From assembly GCA_015698285.1 (NCBI GenBank), contig CP048685.1, positions 3,100,001-3,164,000 on the forward strand: a DNA stretch of 64,000 nt, read 5' to 3'. Positions within the stretch are counted from its first letter, which is position 1, and every line of letters starts with the position of its first letter. This stretch comes from Candidatus Nitronauta litoralis. Its GTDB lineage: Bacteria; Nitrospinota; Nitrospinia; Nitrospinales; Nitrospinaceae. Shown one piece after another: positions 27,953-36,993 of the stretch. Below the pieces are notes generated by a model. That model had not been told where the DNA came from and ran no database searches. It saw only the letters and a list, made by a program, of their open reading frames with translations. A program made the position numbers and the translations under genes.

Positions 27953-28828
27953 TTATTGGGGAAGGTCATCGAACACATCATCGTACCGGTAGTCCTCGTC
28001 TTCTTCATCAATCTCATACCGGGGTACAGAGGGATCGATACGGTCAGCCCAGGCGTCTATTCCGCCGTCCAGGGTTTTGGCATTGTGCAGGCCTTTTTCT
28101 GCAAGATACTTTTCAAAACTGGGACCCCTGTCGCCTTTCCAGTCGATCAAGATGATTTCGTTTTCCGGCTTCAGTTTCCCCAGGATAGATTCCACTGTTT
28201 CTTTTGTTATAAACTCGGCCCCTTTGAATTTTGCGATGTCGTATTCCCAACGTTCCCGGATGTCAAGAATTCTCAGGTTGGGATCACCATCATCCATTTT
28301 GGCCTTGAGGTCTTCAGGTGAAATCAGGCTTACGGTTTGATCACCCATTTCATTGTTGAGCAAAGCCAGGATTTCCGTGACATTCTTGCTATGGGCTTCA
28401 GCAACTGAATTTACGGTTTCTCCTTCTTTGTATCCGGCTACCGGCATCCCAATTTGAAACTTCTTGAAAAGCAGCGTGTGGACTTCCGGCAATTGCTGGT
28501 TCACTTCCGTCATCAAGGTGTCACGGGTGAAGGGACCATCTGGCATGTCCAATTCAATTTCAGTGACCTTGAGAATGTGATAACCATAAGGTGAATGAAT
28601 AGGGCCAAGAATTTTCCCCACATCGTTTTCAGAGATTGCCTGCCCGATTAATCCCTGGGCATTTTCTTCAGGCATCCAGCCCAGGTCACCCTCAGCTTCT
28701 TTTGAGGGGCAAGTACTGAAACTGGCCACAGCTTCGGTAAACGAAGTTCCCTCGTCTAGAGCTTTTTTTGCCTTGACGACATCATCTACCTGTGGACTGA
28801 AAATTTGACTGACACGTACTTTGATCAT
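27953..28828 (-). CDS. PpiC-type rotamase fused to a degenerate rhodanese domain
   Basis: 291 residues, no signal peptide, so probably cytoplasmic. Residues 1-90 form a parvulin domain (FSTCPSKEAEGDLGWMPE, SPYGYHILKV). A linker of about 80 residues leads to a rhodanese-like domain (about 180-270; RILDIRERWEYDIAKFKGA, GGIDAWADRID). The active-site loop reads LIDWKGDRGPS: the catalytic Cys is missing and a Trp is in its place, so sulfur transfer is unlikely. The C-terminus is acidic. AGGAGG lies ten bases before ATG. Fusion with PPIase suggests a client-binding role. I know no named protein of this build. Confidence 0.82.
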   Translation of the reverse strand: MIKVRVSQIFSPQVDDVVKAKKALDEGTSFTEAVASFSTCPSKEAEGDLGWMPEENAQGLIGQAISENDVGKILGPIHSPYGYHILKVTEIELDMPDGPFTRDTLMTEVNQQLPEVHTLLFKKFQIGMPVAGYKEGETVNSVAEAHSKNVTEILALLNNEMGDQTVSLISPEDLKAKMDDGDPNLRILDIRERWEYDIAKFKGAEFITKETVESILGKLKPENEIILIDWKGDRGPSFEKYLAEKGLHNAKTLDGGIDAWADRIDPSVPRYEIDEEDEDYRYDDVFDDLPQ

Positions 28829-29089
28829 GCGGAAACAACCTCCTGGATATTTTCAAAGGCGACCCTGGAATTTATAAAGAGGAAGCCTATGGATTAAAAT
28901 TCAGGTAAGCATCATATAATGCCCCCGACCGGGAATCAAATCCTTTGGGTAGTGAGGGTTTTTGGAAGATCAGATACGGTGAATGAAGGGAAAGTTCCGT
29001 GATTTGTATGGAAACAATAGGAAAGGCCTCGTTGGCTTATAAAAGAGCAGTTTTGCAGGCTGGGAAATGGTGATATATTGGAATTTGTT
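28829..29089. other. Intergenic region before the tRNA
   Basis: Promoter-containing region for the PpiC-rhodanese gene (minus strand) and the leader of tRNA-Arg. No gene or repeat seen. Confidence 0.3.
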
Positions 29090-29117
29090 TTGACCAGCCT
29101 GGATATTTTTTTAAGAT
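29090..29117 (+). promoter_or_regulatory. Probable tRNA-Arg promoter
   Basis: TTGACC (29090-29095), a 16-base spacer and TAAGAT (29112-29117) lie 17 bases before the tRNA. This matches a sigma70 promoter moderately well. Confidence 0.4.
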
Positions 29118-29134
29118 AAACCAACCCAAAATAC

Positions 29135-29211
29135 GTCCCCGTAGCTCAGTTGGATAGAGCACAGGATTCCTAATCCTGGGGCCGCAGGTTCGACTCCTGC
29201 CGGGGACACCA
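29135..29211 (+). tRNA. tRNA-Arg (anticodon CCT)
   Basis: A 77-base cloverleaf with encoded CCA. The acceptor stem is GTCCCCG/CGGGGAC. The D arm is GCTC...GAGC, and the anticodon stem CAGGA/TCCTG frames the loop TTCCTAA, giving anticodon CCT (reads AGG, Arg). The T arm is GCAGG-TTCGACT-CCTGC. Confidence 0.97.
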
Positions 29212-29249
29212 TCTTGCCATGGGGCAAAGAGCAAATTTTGCTGAATGTT

Positions 29250-29495
29250 TTAGTTTGAAAAATTTTTAAAAGCAAAATAGAGCAGGGTGGGTGTCAATAT
29301 GGTCGTGTTGATTATCCCATGGGTGAATGCCGTTGTGTTCAGTCCTAAGCCTGGCCCAATCCTCCTTTCATAACAAAAGGAAAGCGATAAGCCGACTACA
29401 CCTGTAGTTAAACCCAATGTCAGGTAAATATTCTGGTAATTGAGATTGCTTGTTTGGAATAAGTATATAAACCAAAATAAGTGATGCCAGAAGCG
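29250..29495 (-). pseudogene. Relic of a membrane-protein gene
   Basis: The minus strand has 81 open codons ending in TAA at 29250 and preceded by an in-frame TAA at 29496. There is no ATG in the frame. The translation looks like the end of a membrane protein: hydrophobic segments separated by a charged turn (CYERRIGPGLGLNTT), with TILTPTLLYFAF near the end. It is probably the decayed 3' end of a lost gene. The rest of the 426-base tRNA to surface-protein gap shows nothing else. Confidence 0.35.
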
Positions 29496-29637
29496 TTAAA
29501 CAAACTCACTCCTGATGTTTTTCTGTTTAAAGTGTATCCGCTTTTGGCTTAAAGATATTTTTAAAATAGAACGATAAGAGATATATAAATCAACCAGTTG
29601 ATAGGATTTCCCCCTTTTCGGCTTTTCCGGATATCCC

Positions 29638-32600
29638 GTGTTTGGTCAAAATCGAACATATTATTTTTATGCTTTGAAACATCAATCCCTTATTTTGCTA
29701 GGGTTTATGGGGTTCTCCCTGCTTTTTTCTACCGCCCTTTTTGCAAAGCCGGGTTATTACGAGGGGCATATTGAAGCTTCCGGAAAATTTGGCTCAGAAC
29801 GGGATATAGGCCGCTTTGACTTGTTTCTTCCTTTGGCTCAATCCAAAAAATCCCTGTTTTTCGGAGATTTTCGTGGTGTCGTTGCCTCAAACTCTACTGA
29901 AGAAGGAAATTTTGGAATGGGGCTCCGTCGTATCATTCCGGGCAAAAACTTTGGTTTAGGTTCCCTGATTGCCGGGGGATACACGTTCTATGATGTAAGA
30001 AGTTCAGAGAACGACTTCACCTATCACCAGGCTACTCTGGGTTTCGAATTACTTGGCAACCGGTGGGATTTCCGCGCAAACGGTTATATTCCGTTTGGAG
30101 ACACTTCCAACATTCTATCTTCACGAAATGTGGCTCGTTTTTCGGGACCCGAAACTGCTCCGCTCTCGTTGTCTGGAACCTCGGTTCTGGCTGGGAACTT
30201 CACACGGAACGATACAGTAACCATGATGGTCGCGCGTGAACGTGCTTTAAGTGGCTTTGATATGGAAGGGGGCTATAAGTTTGACCTGACCCGTCGCCAA
30301 AGCTTATGGCTGTATGGTGGATTTTTCCAATTCAATAATGTTGAGGGTCTTCCTGATATTAATGGACCTCGACTACGTGCAGAATACCGGCTGGAGGATG
30401 TTTTTCGGGTTCGTGGCGCGCGATTGACGCTTGGAGCTGAATGGCAGGATGACGATGTTCGTGGCAGTCAGGGTGCTGGAATGATTCGAATCAGGGTTCC
30501 GTTGGAAAAGCTTCTTCCAGGGAGGAGGAGTCGCCGGACCTATAGAGACATTCGTTCCCGCATGAATGCAACCATCATCCGCGATATTGATGTTGTCACT
30601 CATGCACAGGATCTTGATGCTGCTGCTGATTCTCCCGATGCTCCCGAGATGGAGGAAGAAATTGTTCCGACCACGATTCAGGGAGGAGTCGCTACCGATC
30701 CCGCAACAGGGCAGCCATTAAATGTATATTTTGTCACCGAGAATGGAGCGGGTGACTGTACGCAGAACAATCCCTGTTCCGTCGCCAGAGCCCAGAGCGA
30801 TGGGAATTACGGCTCCGGCGACGTTCTTGTCCTTCGAAGTTCCAACGGAAACATAAAAGAAAATATTCTGCTGACACAACCACGGCAGCAGGTTGTTGGG
30901 GGCGGGAACACCGGAACGGCAGGAATCCAGTTTTCGAATGGCAGCCAACTGAACCTGAGTAACCTTGGGAGTCGACCCACTCTTGCACCTGCCACTGGCA
31001 CTGCTTTGACCATGTCCGATGGTTCCACTGCAAAGGGTTTCACCATTCATTCTGGCGCGACGGGTGTTCTGGTTAATGATGTCACCGGTACCATGAACGA
31101 TGTTGTTGTCATGGGAGGCACAGTAGGAATCTCCGTGCAGGGCTCCGGAAACCTGGTGGCAACAAGTACTACCGTTCAAAATAACGCATCCACGGCAATC
31201 CAGTTGTTGAATCACAACGGATTTGTCTCGTTCGATGGCATGGTATTAAACCCATTGGGTTCTGCCATTCAGGTGGATGGTGGATCGGGTATGTTGGCTT
31301 TTGGAGGAAACGTTACTCAAAACAATAACGCGGCCTTGTTGGAAGTACTCAATGGCCATTCAGGGTCTGCACAGTTTTCCAACGGCACCTTGTCTGGCTC
31401 CAATGGTTCGGGACTTTCTTTCAATAATGCCGATGGTTCTTATACCTTTGCTGGCACGACCACTCTATTTGGAGGTCTTGCCGGGGTTGATATTACGAAT
31501 GGATCAACAGGAACCTTTAATTTTGGAACTAACACTTCGATCAGTGAGCGTACGGCAGCAGCCTTCAATCTGGATGGAGGGACTCCGACTGTCACGTACT
31601 CCGGCACGATCAACAATGCGGTGAACGATGCGATAGCAATAGCGAACACGACGGGCGGAAGCGTAAATTTTAATAGTGCACTGGCAAATGCAATTAATGA
31701 TACAGGAAGCGGAGTTTTTCTAAATTCCAATGCGGGTTCAGTCTCGATAAGAAACGCCTTGCTTCAGGGCAGCGAAGGTATCGACATCAATGCGGGTTCA
31801 GGAAACTATTTTTTCACAGACACTAAAATTCTCCATACAACAGGGACACCGGTTGATATTGCCGGGGGGACCTCAACCCTGACATTTGAAGGCACTATTT
31901 CGCAGGCGAACAACACAGCGCTGGTAAATGTATCAGGGGGGCATGCTGCCGGTACAGTCATGTTCCGAAACGGCACACTTTCAGCATCCAATGGAACGGG
32001 TCTGCAATTCGACAATGCAGATGGGACTTATCATTTTGCGGGCACAACTACATTAAATGGTGGTGATGCTGGAATCGATATTCTGAACGGTTCAGCGGGT
32101 ACTTTCAATTTTGGGCCAGCCACATCCATCACAAGCCCTACAGGATCTGCATTCAACCTGGCGGGAGGGACCGCAAGTGTTACTTATAAAGGAAACATTA
32201 CCCAGACAGGTAACAATGCTCTGGTTTCAGTCTCTGGTGGGCATTCAACCGGAAAGGTTGTGTTTAAACTTGGAACCTTGAGTGCAACCAATGGAACAGG
32301 ATTGCAATTCGATAATGCAGATAGCACTTACCAGTTCGATGGAGCCACAACCTTAAATGGCGGAGATGCGGGAATCGACATTCTGAATGGATCAGGAGGA
32401 GCTTTTACCTTTGGTTCTGGAACTACGATTACCAACCCAACGGGTGTGGCAGTGAATATTGCCGGGGGTACTTCCAGTGTTACTTTCAGTGGGAATATTA
32501 CTCAAATAGGAAATGTGGCAACGGTCAATGTCTCGGGCGGGCATTCTGCTGGAACTGTAAGGTTTGATACAGGAACCATCAACGTTAGCAATGGCACCGG

Positions 32601-33975
32601 ACTTCAATTCGACAGCGCAAATGGCACCTATCAGTTCGAAGGGGTCACTAATTTGAATGGAGGCGATGCAGGAGTCGATATTCTAAATGGTTCTACAGGT
32701 ACCTTCACCTTTGGCTCGGGTGCCTCAATAATAAATCCTACCGGGACTGCCTTTAATGTTGCTGGGGGTTCATCAAGTGTTACCTACAGTGGAAACATCA
32801 CTCAGACAGGAAATGTCGCGACGGTAAATATTGCGGGTGGGCACTCCGGGGGAACAATCCGTTTCGATTCGGGTACCATCAATGTCACTAATGGAACTGG
32901 CCTTCAGTTTGATAATGCAGATGGCACTTATCAGTTTGAGGGAACCACGTCGCTGAACGGAGGCGATTCGGGAATAGATATCCTGAATGGATCAGGAGGT
33001 ACCTTCACATTTGGTACCGGTACAACTATAACCAATCCCACTGGAACGGCATTCAATATTGCCGGAGGAACAGCAAACGTAACTTTTGATGGGAATATCA
33101 GTCAGACCAATGCTTCGCGTCTGGTTAATATCGATGGTATGACTGGTGGGTCTGTCATCTTTCAAATTGGAAAACTGACTGGGGGAGCGGCGAGCACAGG
33201 TGTGTTGATCAATAACTCTGCGAGTAATGTCACCTTCAGCGATTTGGATCTGGGAAGCAGTGCAGGCAGGATGACAAATCAAGCGGTGAACTTGAGCGGT
33301 GCAAACACAGGGACATTTACCTTTTCCAGCCTGAACATTTTTACCAATGGTGCGACAGGTTTTGGCGCGAACAATGGAGGAACGGTCAATATCACCGGGG
33401 CTGGCAATACCATCGACACGACTTTAGGAACAGGTTTGAGCCTGATTAATACAACAATAGGAACCAGTGGGCTCACATTCGAGAGTATCAATGCCTCAAA
33501 CACCCTGGGGCAGGGAATAACTCTGGATACCACCGGAGGCCTGGGTGGTTTGACAATTACGGGAACAGGAACTGCCGGGAGCGGTGGAACACTTTCAGGA
33601 TTTGCGACCGGCTTGTTTGCCAACTCAATTCTGAGAGTTGATGTGGCTGACATGAATATTGGGGGAAGTACAGCTGATGGGGTCAATATCGCGACGGCCA
33701 ATACGGTTAATCTGTCCGGACTCAATATAACGAACAGCGCTACAGACGGGGTACTCTTGAACACTGTCAACAGCGTAACATTAAATAACCTTTCTATTGC
33801 AAACGCCGGGGACGATGCTTTTGACTTCGATGGAAACTTCACGTCAATTTCAGGAGTCGGCTCAAGTCTCACTGCGCCAATCGGGACCTCCTGTGAAACT
33901 GCTGGTGCAACCATCACCAACAATACCCTGACTTTTACGAATGCTGGTGGCACGCCAAACTCAACCTGTCCCTGA
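29638..33975 (+). CDS. Giant surface protein: inverse-autotransporter-like barrel plus beta-helix repeats
   Basis: 1445 residues from GTG 29638; a TTG twelve codons later would also leave a full signal peptide (ILLGFMGFSLLFSTALFA). Residues about 38-300 look like the outer-membrane barrel of intimin/invasin-type inverse autotransporters (FGMGLRRIIPG, GGYTFYDVRSS, GYIPFGDTSN). The rest is a right-handed beta-helix passenger. Residues about 547-1141 are six repeats of about 100 residues (GGT..VTY.GNI.Q, NGTGLQFDNADGTY, LNGGDAGIDILNGS). The last four units are exactly 300 bases. Likely an adhesin or surface filament. It stands alone. Confidence 0.8.
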   Translation: MFGQNRTYYFYALKHQSLILLGFMGFSLLFSTALFAKPGYYEGHIEASGKFGSERDIGRFDLFLPLAQSKKSLFFGDFRGVVASNSTEEGNFGMGLRRIIPGKNFGLGSLIAGGYTFYDVRSSENDFTYHQATLGFELLGNRWDFRANGYIPFGDTSNILSSRNVARFSGPETAPLSLSGTSVLAGNFTRNDTVTMMVARERALSGFDMEGGYKFDLTRRQSLWLYGGFFQFNNVEGLPDINGPRLRAEYRLEDVFRVRGARLTLGAEWQDDDVRGSQGAGMIRIRVPLEKLLPGRRSRRTYRDIRSRMNATIIRDIDVVTHAQDLDAAADSPDAPEMEEEIVPTTIQGGVATDPATGQPLNVYFVTENGAGDCTQNNPCSVARAQSDGNYGSGDVLVLRSSNGNIKENILLTQPRQQVVGGGNTGTAGIQFSNGSQLNLSNLGSRPTLAPATGTALTMSDGSTAKGFTIHSGATGVLVNDVTGTMNDVVVMGGTVGISVQGSGNLVATSTTVQNNASTAIQLLNHNGFVSFDGMVLNPLGSAIQVDGGSGMLAFGGNVTQNNNAALLEVLNGHSGSAQFSNGTLSGSNGSGLSFNNADGSYTFAGTTTLFGGLAGVDITNGSTGTFNFGTNTSISERTAAAFNLDGGTPTVTYSGTINNAVNDAIAIANTTGGSVNFNSALANAINDTGSGVFLNSNAGSVSIRNALLQGSEGIDINAGSGNYFFTDTKILHTTGTPVDIAGGTSTLTFEGTISQANNTALVNVSGGHAAGTVMFRNGTLSASNGTGLQFDNADGTYHFAGTTTLNGGDAGIDILNGSAGTFNFGPATSITSPTGSAFNLAGGTASVTYKGNITQTGNNALVSVSGGHSTGKVVFKLGTLSATNGTGLQFDNADSTYQFDGATTLNGGDAGIDILNGSGGAFTFGSGTTITNPTGVAVNIAGGTSSVTFSGNITQIGNVATVNVSGGHSAGTVRFDTGTINVSNGTGLQFDSANGTYQFEGVTNLNGGDAGVDILNGSTGTFTFGSGASIINPTGTAFNVAGGSSSVTYSGNITQTGNVATVNIAGGHSGGTIRFDSGTINVTNGTGLQFDNADGTYQFEGTTSLNGGDSGIDILNGSGGTFTFGTGTTITNPTGTAFNIAGGTANVTFDGNISQTNASRLVNIDGMTGGSVIFQIGKLTGGAASTGVLINNSASNVTFSDLDLGSSAGRMTNQAVNLSGANTGTFTFSSLNIFTNGATGFGANNGGTVNITGAGNTIDTTLGTGLSLINTTIGTSGLTFESINASNTLGQGITLDTTGGLGGLTITGTGTAGSGGTLSGFATGLFANSILRVDVADMNIGGSTADGVNIATANTVNLSGLNITNSATDGVLLNTVNSVTLNNLSIANAGDDAFDFDGNFTSISGVGSSLTAPIGTSCETAGATITNNTLTFTNAGGTPNSTCP
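31861..33060 (+). repeat. Four 300-base tandem repeats inside the surface-protein gene
   Basis: Units begin at 31861, 32161, 32461 and 32761, with a partial fifth at 33061; the spacing is exactly 300 bases each time. Earlier, more diverged units begin near 31276 and 31573 (297 and 288 bases). The equal length and high similarity of the last four indicate recent duplication or homogenisation. Confidence 0.9.
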
Positions 33976-34291
33976 TTTATAAAAATACTAAAAAGAGGCG
34001 GAATTGATAACCCGGGAGGGAAGGATGTCTTTGCAAAACCGCGATACCAACGGAGTGTTTTATCTATAGCAAATTTGATAAAAACCCACCATCGCTTGCG
34101 ACCAAAGGGAGCGCGGCGAAGGTATTTCCCCTAAGTTTTCGTGTCCCGAAGGGGTAGATCCAGAGGTTATTTCCCAGTTTCCTCTGAGTGTTGCCTGGCT
34201 GAATTGCTTCGTCGCAAAAGTTCCTCACAATGACGGACACTTTGTTCCAAAATACTCCACTTTTGCAAAGCTCTATGAGGGAGCAGCAGGG
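33976..34291. other. Intergenic region with repeat-like segments
   Basis: 316 bases between two convergent genes. Segments such as GCTTGCGACCAAAGGGAGCG and GAATTGCTTCGTCGCAAAAG followed by CACAATGACGGACAC resemble dispersed intergenic repeats common in bacterial genomes. No gene was seen. Confidence 0.4.
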
Positions 34292-34717
34292 TTAAGAATC
34301 AGTACCGTCTTCTTGTTGAAAGGGGCTTTCTTTTCGTCCTGACATGCGTTCGGAGTAGGTTTGAATTCCTTTTGAGATAACTTCGAGGAGGTTGGTCTTT
34401 GAAATGGGCTTTTTGATAAAACCGTCTGCATGGAGGCCTGACGGAATCTGTTCCTTAGAAAGACTGCTCATTAGGAGAATAAAAGGCTCCGGTGACATAT
34501 CCTGTACAGCATGCAGGACCTCAACCCCGGTCATGTGGGGCATCATGTAATCGACAATTATCAGGGAAATTTCAGGGTTGTCTTTTAAAATCTGTAAACC
34601 CTGCCGCGCTTCAGTGGCGGTGTGTATAAAATATGGGCTTCCTTCAAGATAGCGTTTGATTAACAGAAGAGTGGTTTGATCATCATCAATAAGCAAAATT
34701 TTACCAGTCAATTTCAT
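34292..34717 (-). CDS. Single-domain response regulator
   Basis: 141 residues: a receiver domain with the acidic cluster LLIDDDQ, phospho-acceptor Asp56 (LIIVDYMMPHMTG), switch Ser (LLMSSLS) and Lys (FIKKPI), then a short polar tail. It has no output domain. No kinase gene is adjacent; the hybrid CheA about 12 kb away is one possible partner. Confidence 0.88.
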   Translation of the reverse strand: MKLTGKILLIDDDQTTLLLIKRYLEGSPYFIHTATEARQGLQILKDNPEISLIIVDYMMPHMTGVEVLHAVQDMSPEPFILLMSSLSKEQIPSGLHADGFIKKPISKTNLLEVISKGIQTYSERMSGRKESPFQQEDGTDS

Positions 34718-35090
34718 AAGATTTGCCAGCTGAATAAAAGTTAATACATGAATATGATTGGCCCATGAATGATTTCAACCTGAAAGTATTTGTTTAAACA
34801 AAACATTCAGAATTGGGCCTTCAACCATCTGAAAAAGTTCAGACAATTCTATTAATTTTCACAAGTACTTTACCTTAAAACCTCAATATATTAGAAAAAA
34901 ATTTATGAGTTATGAATTAGATAATTTGTGATTTAAGGGTCATTGGAATCAGGGTAAAGGGTAGGGGGGAATTTTTATTAGTAAGTGGTTGAAATATTTT
35001 GGGATATTGCTTGCCCTGCCCGTTATTTTAATTTATCCTAAGAAAACCAACACACTAATAATTGGCAACAACTGGTGAAAGGGATGGATC
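34718..35090. other. Intergenic region, 373 bases
   Basis: AT-rich region between divergent genes; presumed to hold promoters of the receiver gene and the secreted Cys protein gene. No gene, repeat or strong promoter match was seen. Confidence 0.3.
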
Positions 35091-35438
35091 ATGATTTTAA
35101 ATAAGCGGGTTTTATTGTTGGGAATCGCATTGCTGACTCTAACCTTTATGTTTAGTTCAGTGGCCCTGGCGGATGATAGCAAGGAATTCGCCATTAAAAA
35201 CCAGCGAGTGGTGACACCGCCGATGAATGAAAATCCAAATATGACCCACTGGCTGTTTGTCAAATGTGACTATTGGGCCGGATGTTATATGCCTTGTCGT
35301 GGTACTTTGAAAGCTTGTATGAAAATTGCCCATGAAGCAAACTGGACCGTTCTTAATATTAATTCTCGCGTTGAATCCAATCATTTTGAGGCTAATAGCC
35401 TTCAAGGTCCAGTGTCGCTACCTTCAAAACCAAAATAG
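35091..35438 (+). CDS. Small secreted protein with four cysteines
   Basis: 115 residues. A signal peptide (LLLGIALLTLTFMFSSVALA) leads to a mature chain of about 85 residues with four Cys (KCDYWAGCYMPCRGTLKAC). The Cys spacing suggests two disulfides or a metal site. The RBS AAGGGATGG stands a few bases before ATG. A perfect terminator follows, so it is a single-gene transcript. Family not recognised. Confidence 0.75.
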   Translation: MILNKRVLLLGIALLTLTFMFSSVALADDSKEFAIKNQRVVTPPMNENPNMTHWLFVKCDYWAGCYMPCRGTLKACMKIAHEANWTVLNINSRVESNHFEANSLQGPVSLPSKPK

Positions 35439-35474
35439 CTTATAGTTTTTAAAAAACTGATACCGTATTTTTAT

Positions 35475-35506
35475 GGGAACCCGGAGTACCGGGTTCCCTT
35501 TTTTTT
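35475..35506 (+). terminator. Intrinsic terminator
   Basis: Perfect ten-pair stem GGGAACCCGG-AGTA-CCGGGTTCCC followed by eight T, 36 bases after the stop of the secreted Cys protein gene. Confidence 0.95.
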
Positions 35507-35537
35507 CTTCTGTACTTAATATTAAAGATAAGTTTTA

Positions 35538-36377
35538 TTAAAGTTGGCCTTGAACCATTTGGGTAAATTCTGCAGCATATTTTGGCTGGGATAGCCCCTG
35601 GCTGAATCGGCTTAATTTTTGTGCCAGATTATCAAGCCTATCCTGCGGAGTCGGGTGGGTACTCCAGAAAACGGACTCATGACCAGAACGGGAATTCAGA
35701 GTCGTCAAAAAGTTTTTTAAGCCTCCAGGATGATAACCCAGCCGATTGCTATAATCAGTACCCACTTCGTCCGCTTCATGTTCAAGTCCCTTGTCCAACC
35801 CATGGGAAAACAGGGTATCAGCAGCTTGCTCAATAATTTCATCAAACAATTCTGGGTCTGCTCCCATAGCCCCTATGGTTAGAGATCCAAGGCCTGCCAT
35901 TTTTTTATTGCGCTCAATGGTTTGCAAAGCATGACGGTGAGTTATGTGTGCAAGCTCATGACCAAGGACTCCTGCCAATTCGGCTTCGTTGTGAACTAGC
36001 TTAAGCAGTCCCTTGCTGACAAAAACGTAACCACCTGGGGTTGCAAATGCATTGGGTTCTTCAGAATTCAGTATGGCAAAGTAATATTTTATTCCCGGCC
36101 TGTCTGAAACATCGGCCAGGGCCTGGCCCAGGGTAGTGATGTACCGCTGGACCTTGTCGTTTTTATAGGGGCCACCAAAACGATTAAAAACCTGGATGGC
36201 CAGTGATCCTCCAATAGCAAGCTCCTCTTCCAGCTCTATTGGTTTCATGGATTCAACAGCCATAGCCCCGCCTTTTCCCAGACTGTAGGCTTGGTATCCT
36301 TCAATGATGGGGGCCGCGGCTGCTACGCAACCACTGCAGATAGCAAGTATTAAAAGTAATAGGGTATTTTTTTTCAT
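35538..36377 (-). CDS. M48 family metalloprotease lipoprotein
   Basis: 279 residues. A lipoprotein signal ends at CSGC. The zinc site is GHELAHITHRH, with the third ligand Glu in GLEHEADEVGTDYS, so it should be active. The family includes BepA, LoiP and YcaL, periplasmic proteases that clear misfolded outer-membrane proteins. No TPR tail like that of BepA is present, so it is closer to LoiP/YcaL. The ATG overlaps the stop of the SH3 gene upstream by four bases, so the two are co-translated. Confidence 0.9.
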   Translation of the reverse strand: MKKNTLLLLILAICSGCVAAAAPIIEGYQAYSLGKGGAMAVESMKPIELEEELAIGGSLAIQVFNRFGGPYKNDKVQRYITTLGQALADVSDRPGIKYYFAILNSEEPNAFATPGGYVFVSKGLLKLVHNEAELAGVLGHELAHITHRHALQTIERNKKMAGLGSLTIGAMGADPELFDEIIEQAADTLFSHGLDKGLEHEADEVGTDYSNRLGYHPGGLKNFLTTLNSRSGHESVFWSTHPTPQDRLDNLAQKLSRFSQGLSQPKYAAEFTQMVQGQL

Positions 36378-36880
36378 TCCTGGTATTCTCCCAGTTTACG
36401 GCTGGACAGGAATCGGTCTACCTCACTGGCAGAGACGCCGTAGTTTTCCATGTCCTTCACAGCCTGAATATCAGCTTTGGAAATACCTTTTTTCTGAGCG
36501 TGTTGTTCGGAAACAGGGCTCAATCCCCGGATACTTGAGGATGAAGAAGATTCACGTACAGCCATTTTTTCTCCTTTGAGAGAGGCAAGGTCACCTCCCT
36601 TTTCAGGGGCTGAATCTCCCAGTTTGAATTTGAACACGAACCCTTTCCTTCCTGAAGAAGTGATCACCTTATAAAACTTCCCCTGGATACCTGAAGTCTC
36701 AAGTTCCTTGCCGGCACCGACGAGTTCCACAACTTTAGAGCGGGCTGAGGCTTCTTTATAAACTTTAGTGCCCGATTTTTTCACGTAACGGGTTTCTGCC
36801 CAAATGGAATCTGGTGTCAGGGATGCCAGAAAAAATAATCCCAATGTTAATGTGAAATGATTTTTGAACGAATGTGACAT
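36374..36880 (-). CDS. Exported SH3-domain protein
   Basis: 168 residues. The signal peptide ends at SIWA. A bacterial SH3 domain follows (about 30-90; VKKSGTKVYKEASARSKVVELV, SGRKGFVFKFKLG). A Ser-rich linker (ESSSSSSIRG) and a helical tail (SKADIQAVKDMENYGVS) complete the protein. SH3b domains usually bind peptidoglycan or partner proteins. It is coupled to the M48 protease gene, so it may tether or regulate that protease at the envelope. That role is inferred. Confidence 0.8.
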   Translation of the reverse strand: MSHSFKNHFTLTLGLFFLASLTPDSIWAETRYVKKSGTKVYKEASARSKVVELVGAGKELETSGIQGKFYKVITSSGRKGFVFKFKLGDSAPEKGGDLASLKGEKMAVRESSSSSSIRGLSPVSEQHAQKKGISKADIQAVKDMENYGVSASEVDRFLSSRKLGEYQE

Positions 36881-36943
36881 ACGCTTCCTCTATGGAAAGA
36901 ATTGGAAAAGAGGACGGGGTTTTTTGAACTAAGGTATTTTAAC

Positions 36944-36971
36944 AAAAAAGGACGGGCCTTCAGGCCCGCCC
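36944..36971 (-). terminator. Intrinsic terminator after the first heme chemoreceptor gene
   Basis: On the minus strand GGGCGGGCC-TGAA-GGCCCGTCC is followed by TTTTTT. It lies 22 bases after the stop codon. One A-C mismatch in the stem. Confidence 0.88.
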
Positions 36972-36993
36972 TTAGGTGATCTTCGCATAATAA

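Noticed and set aside
31276-33060. CRISPR array
   Set aside because: The repeats are 300 bases, coding and contiguous, without spacers.
33279-33953. Long open frame on the strand opposite the surface-protein gene (224 codons)
   Set aside because: It is a mirror of a low-complexity Thr/Gly/Asn-rich gene; the translation is Val/Pro-rich without domains. Several similar frames lie along the repeats.
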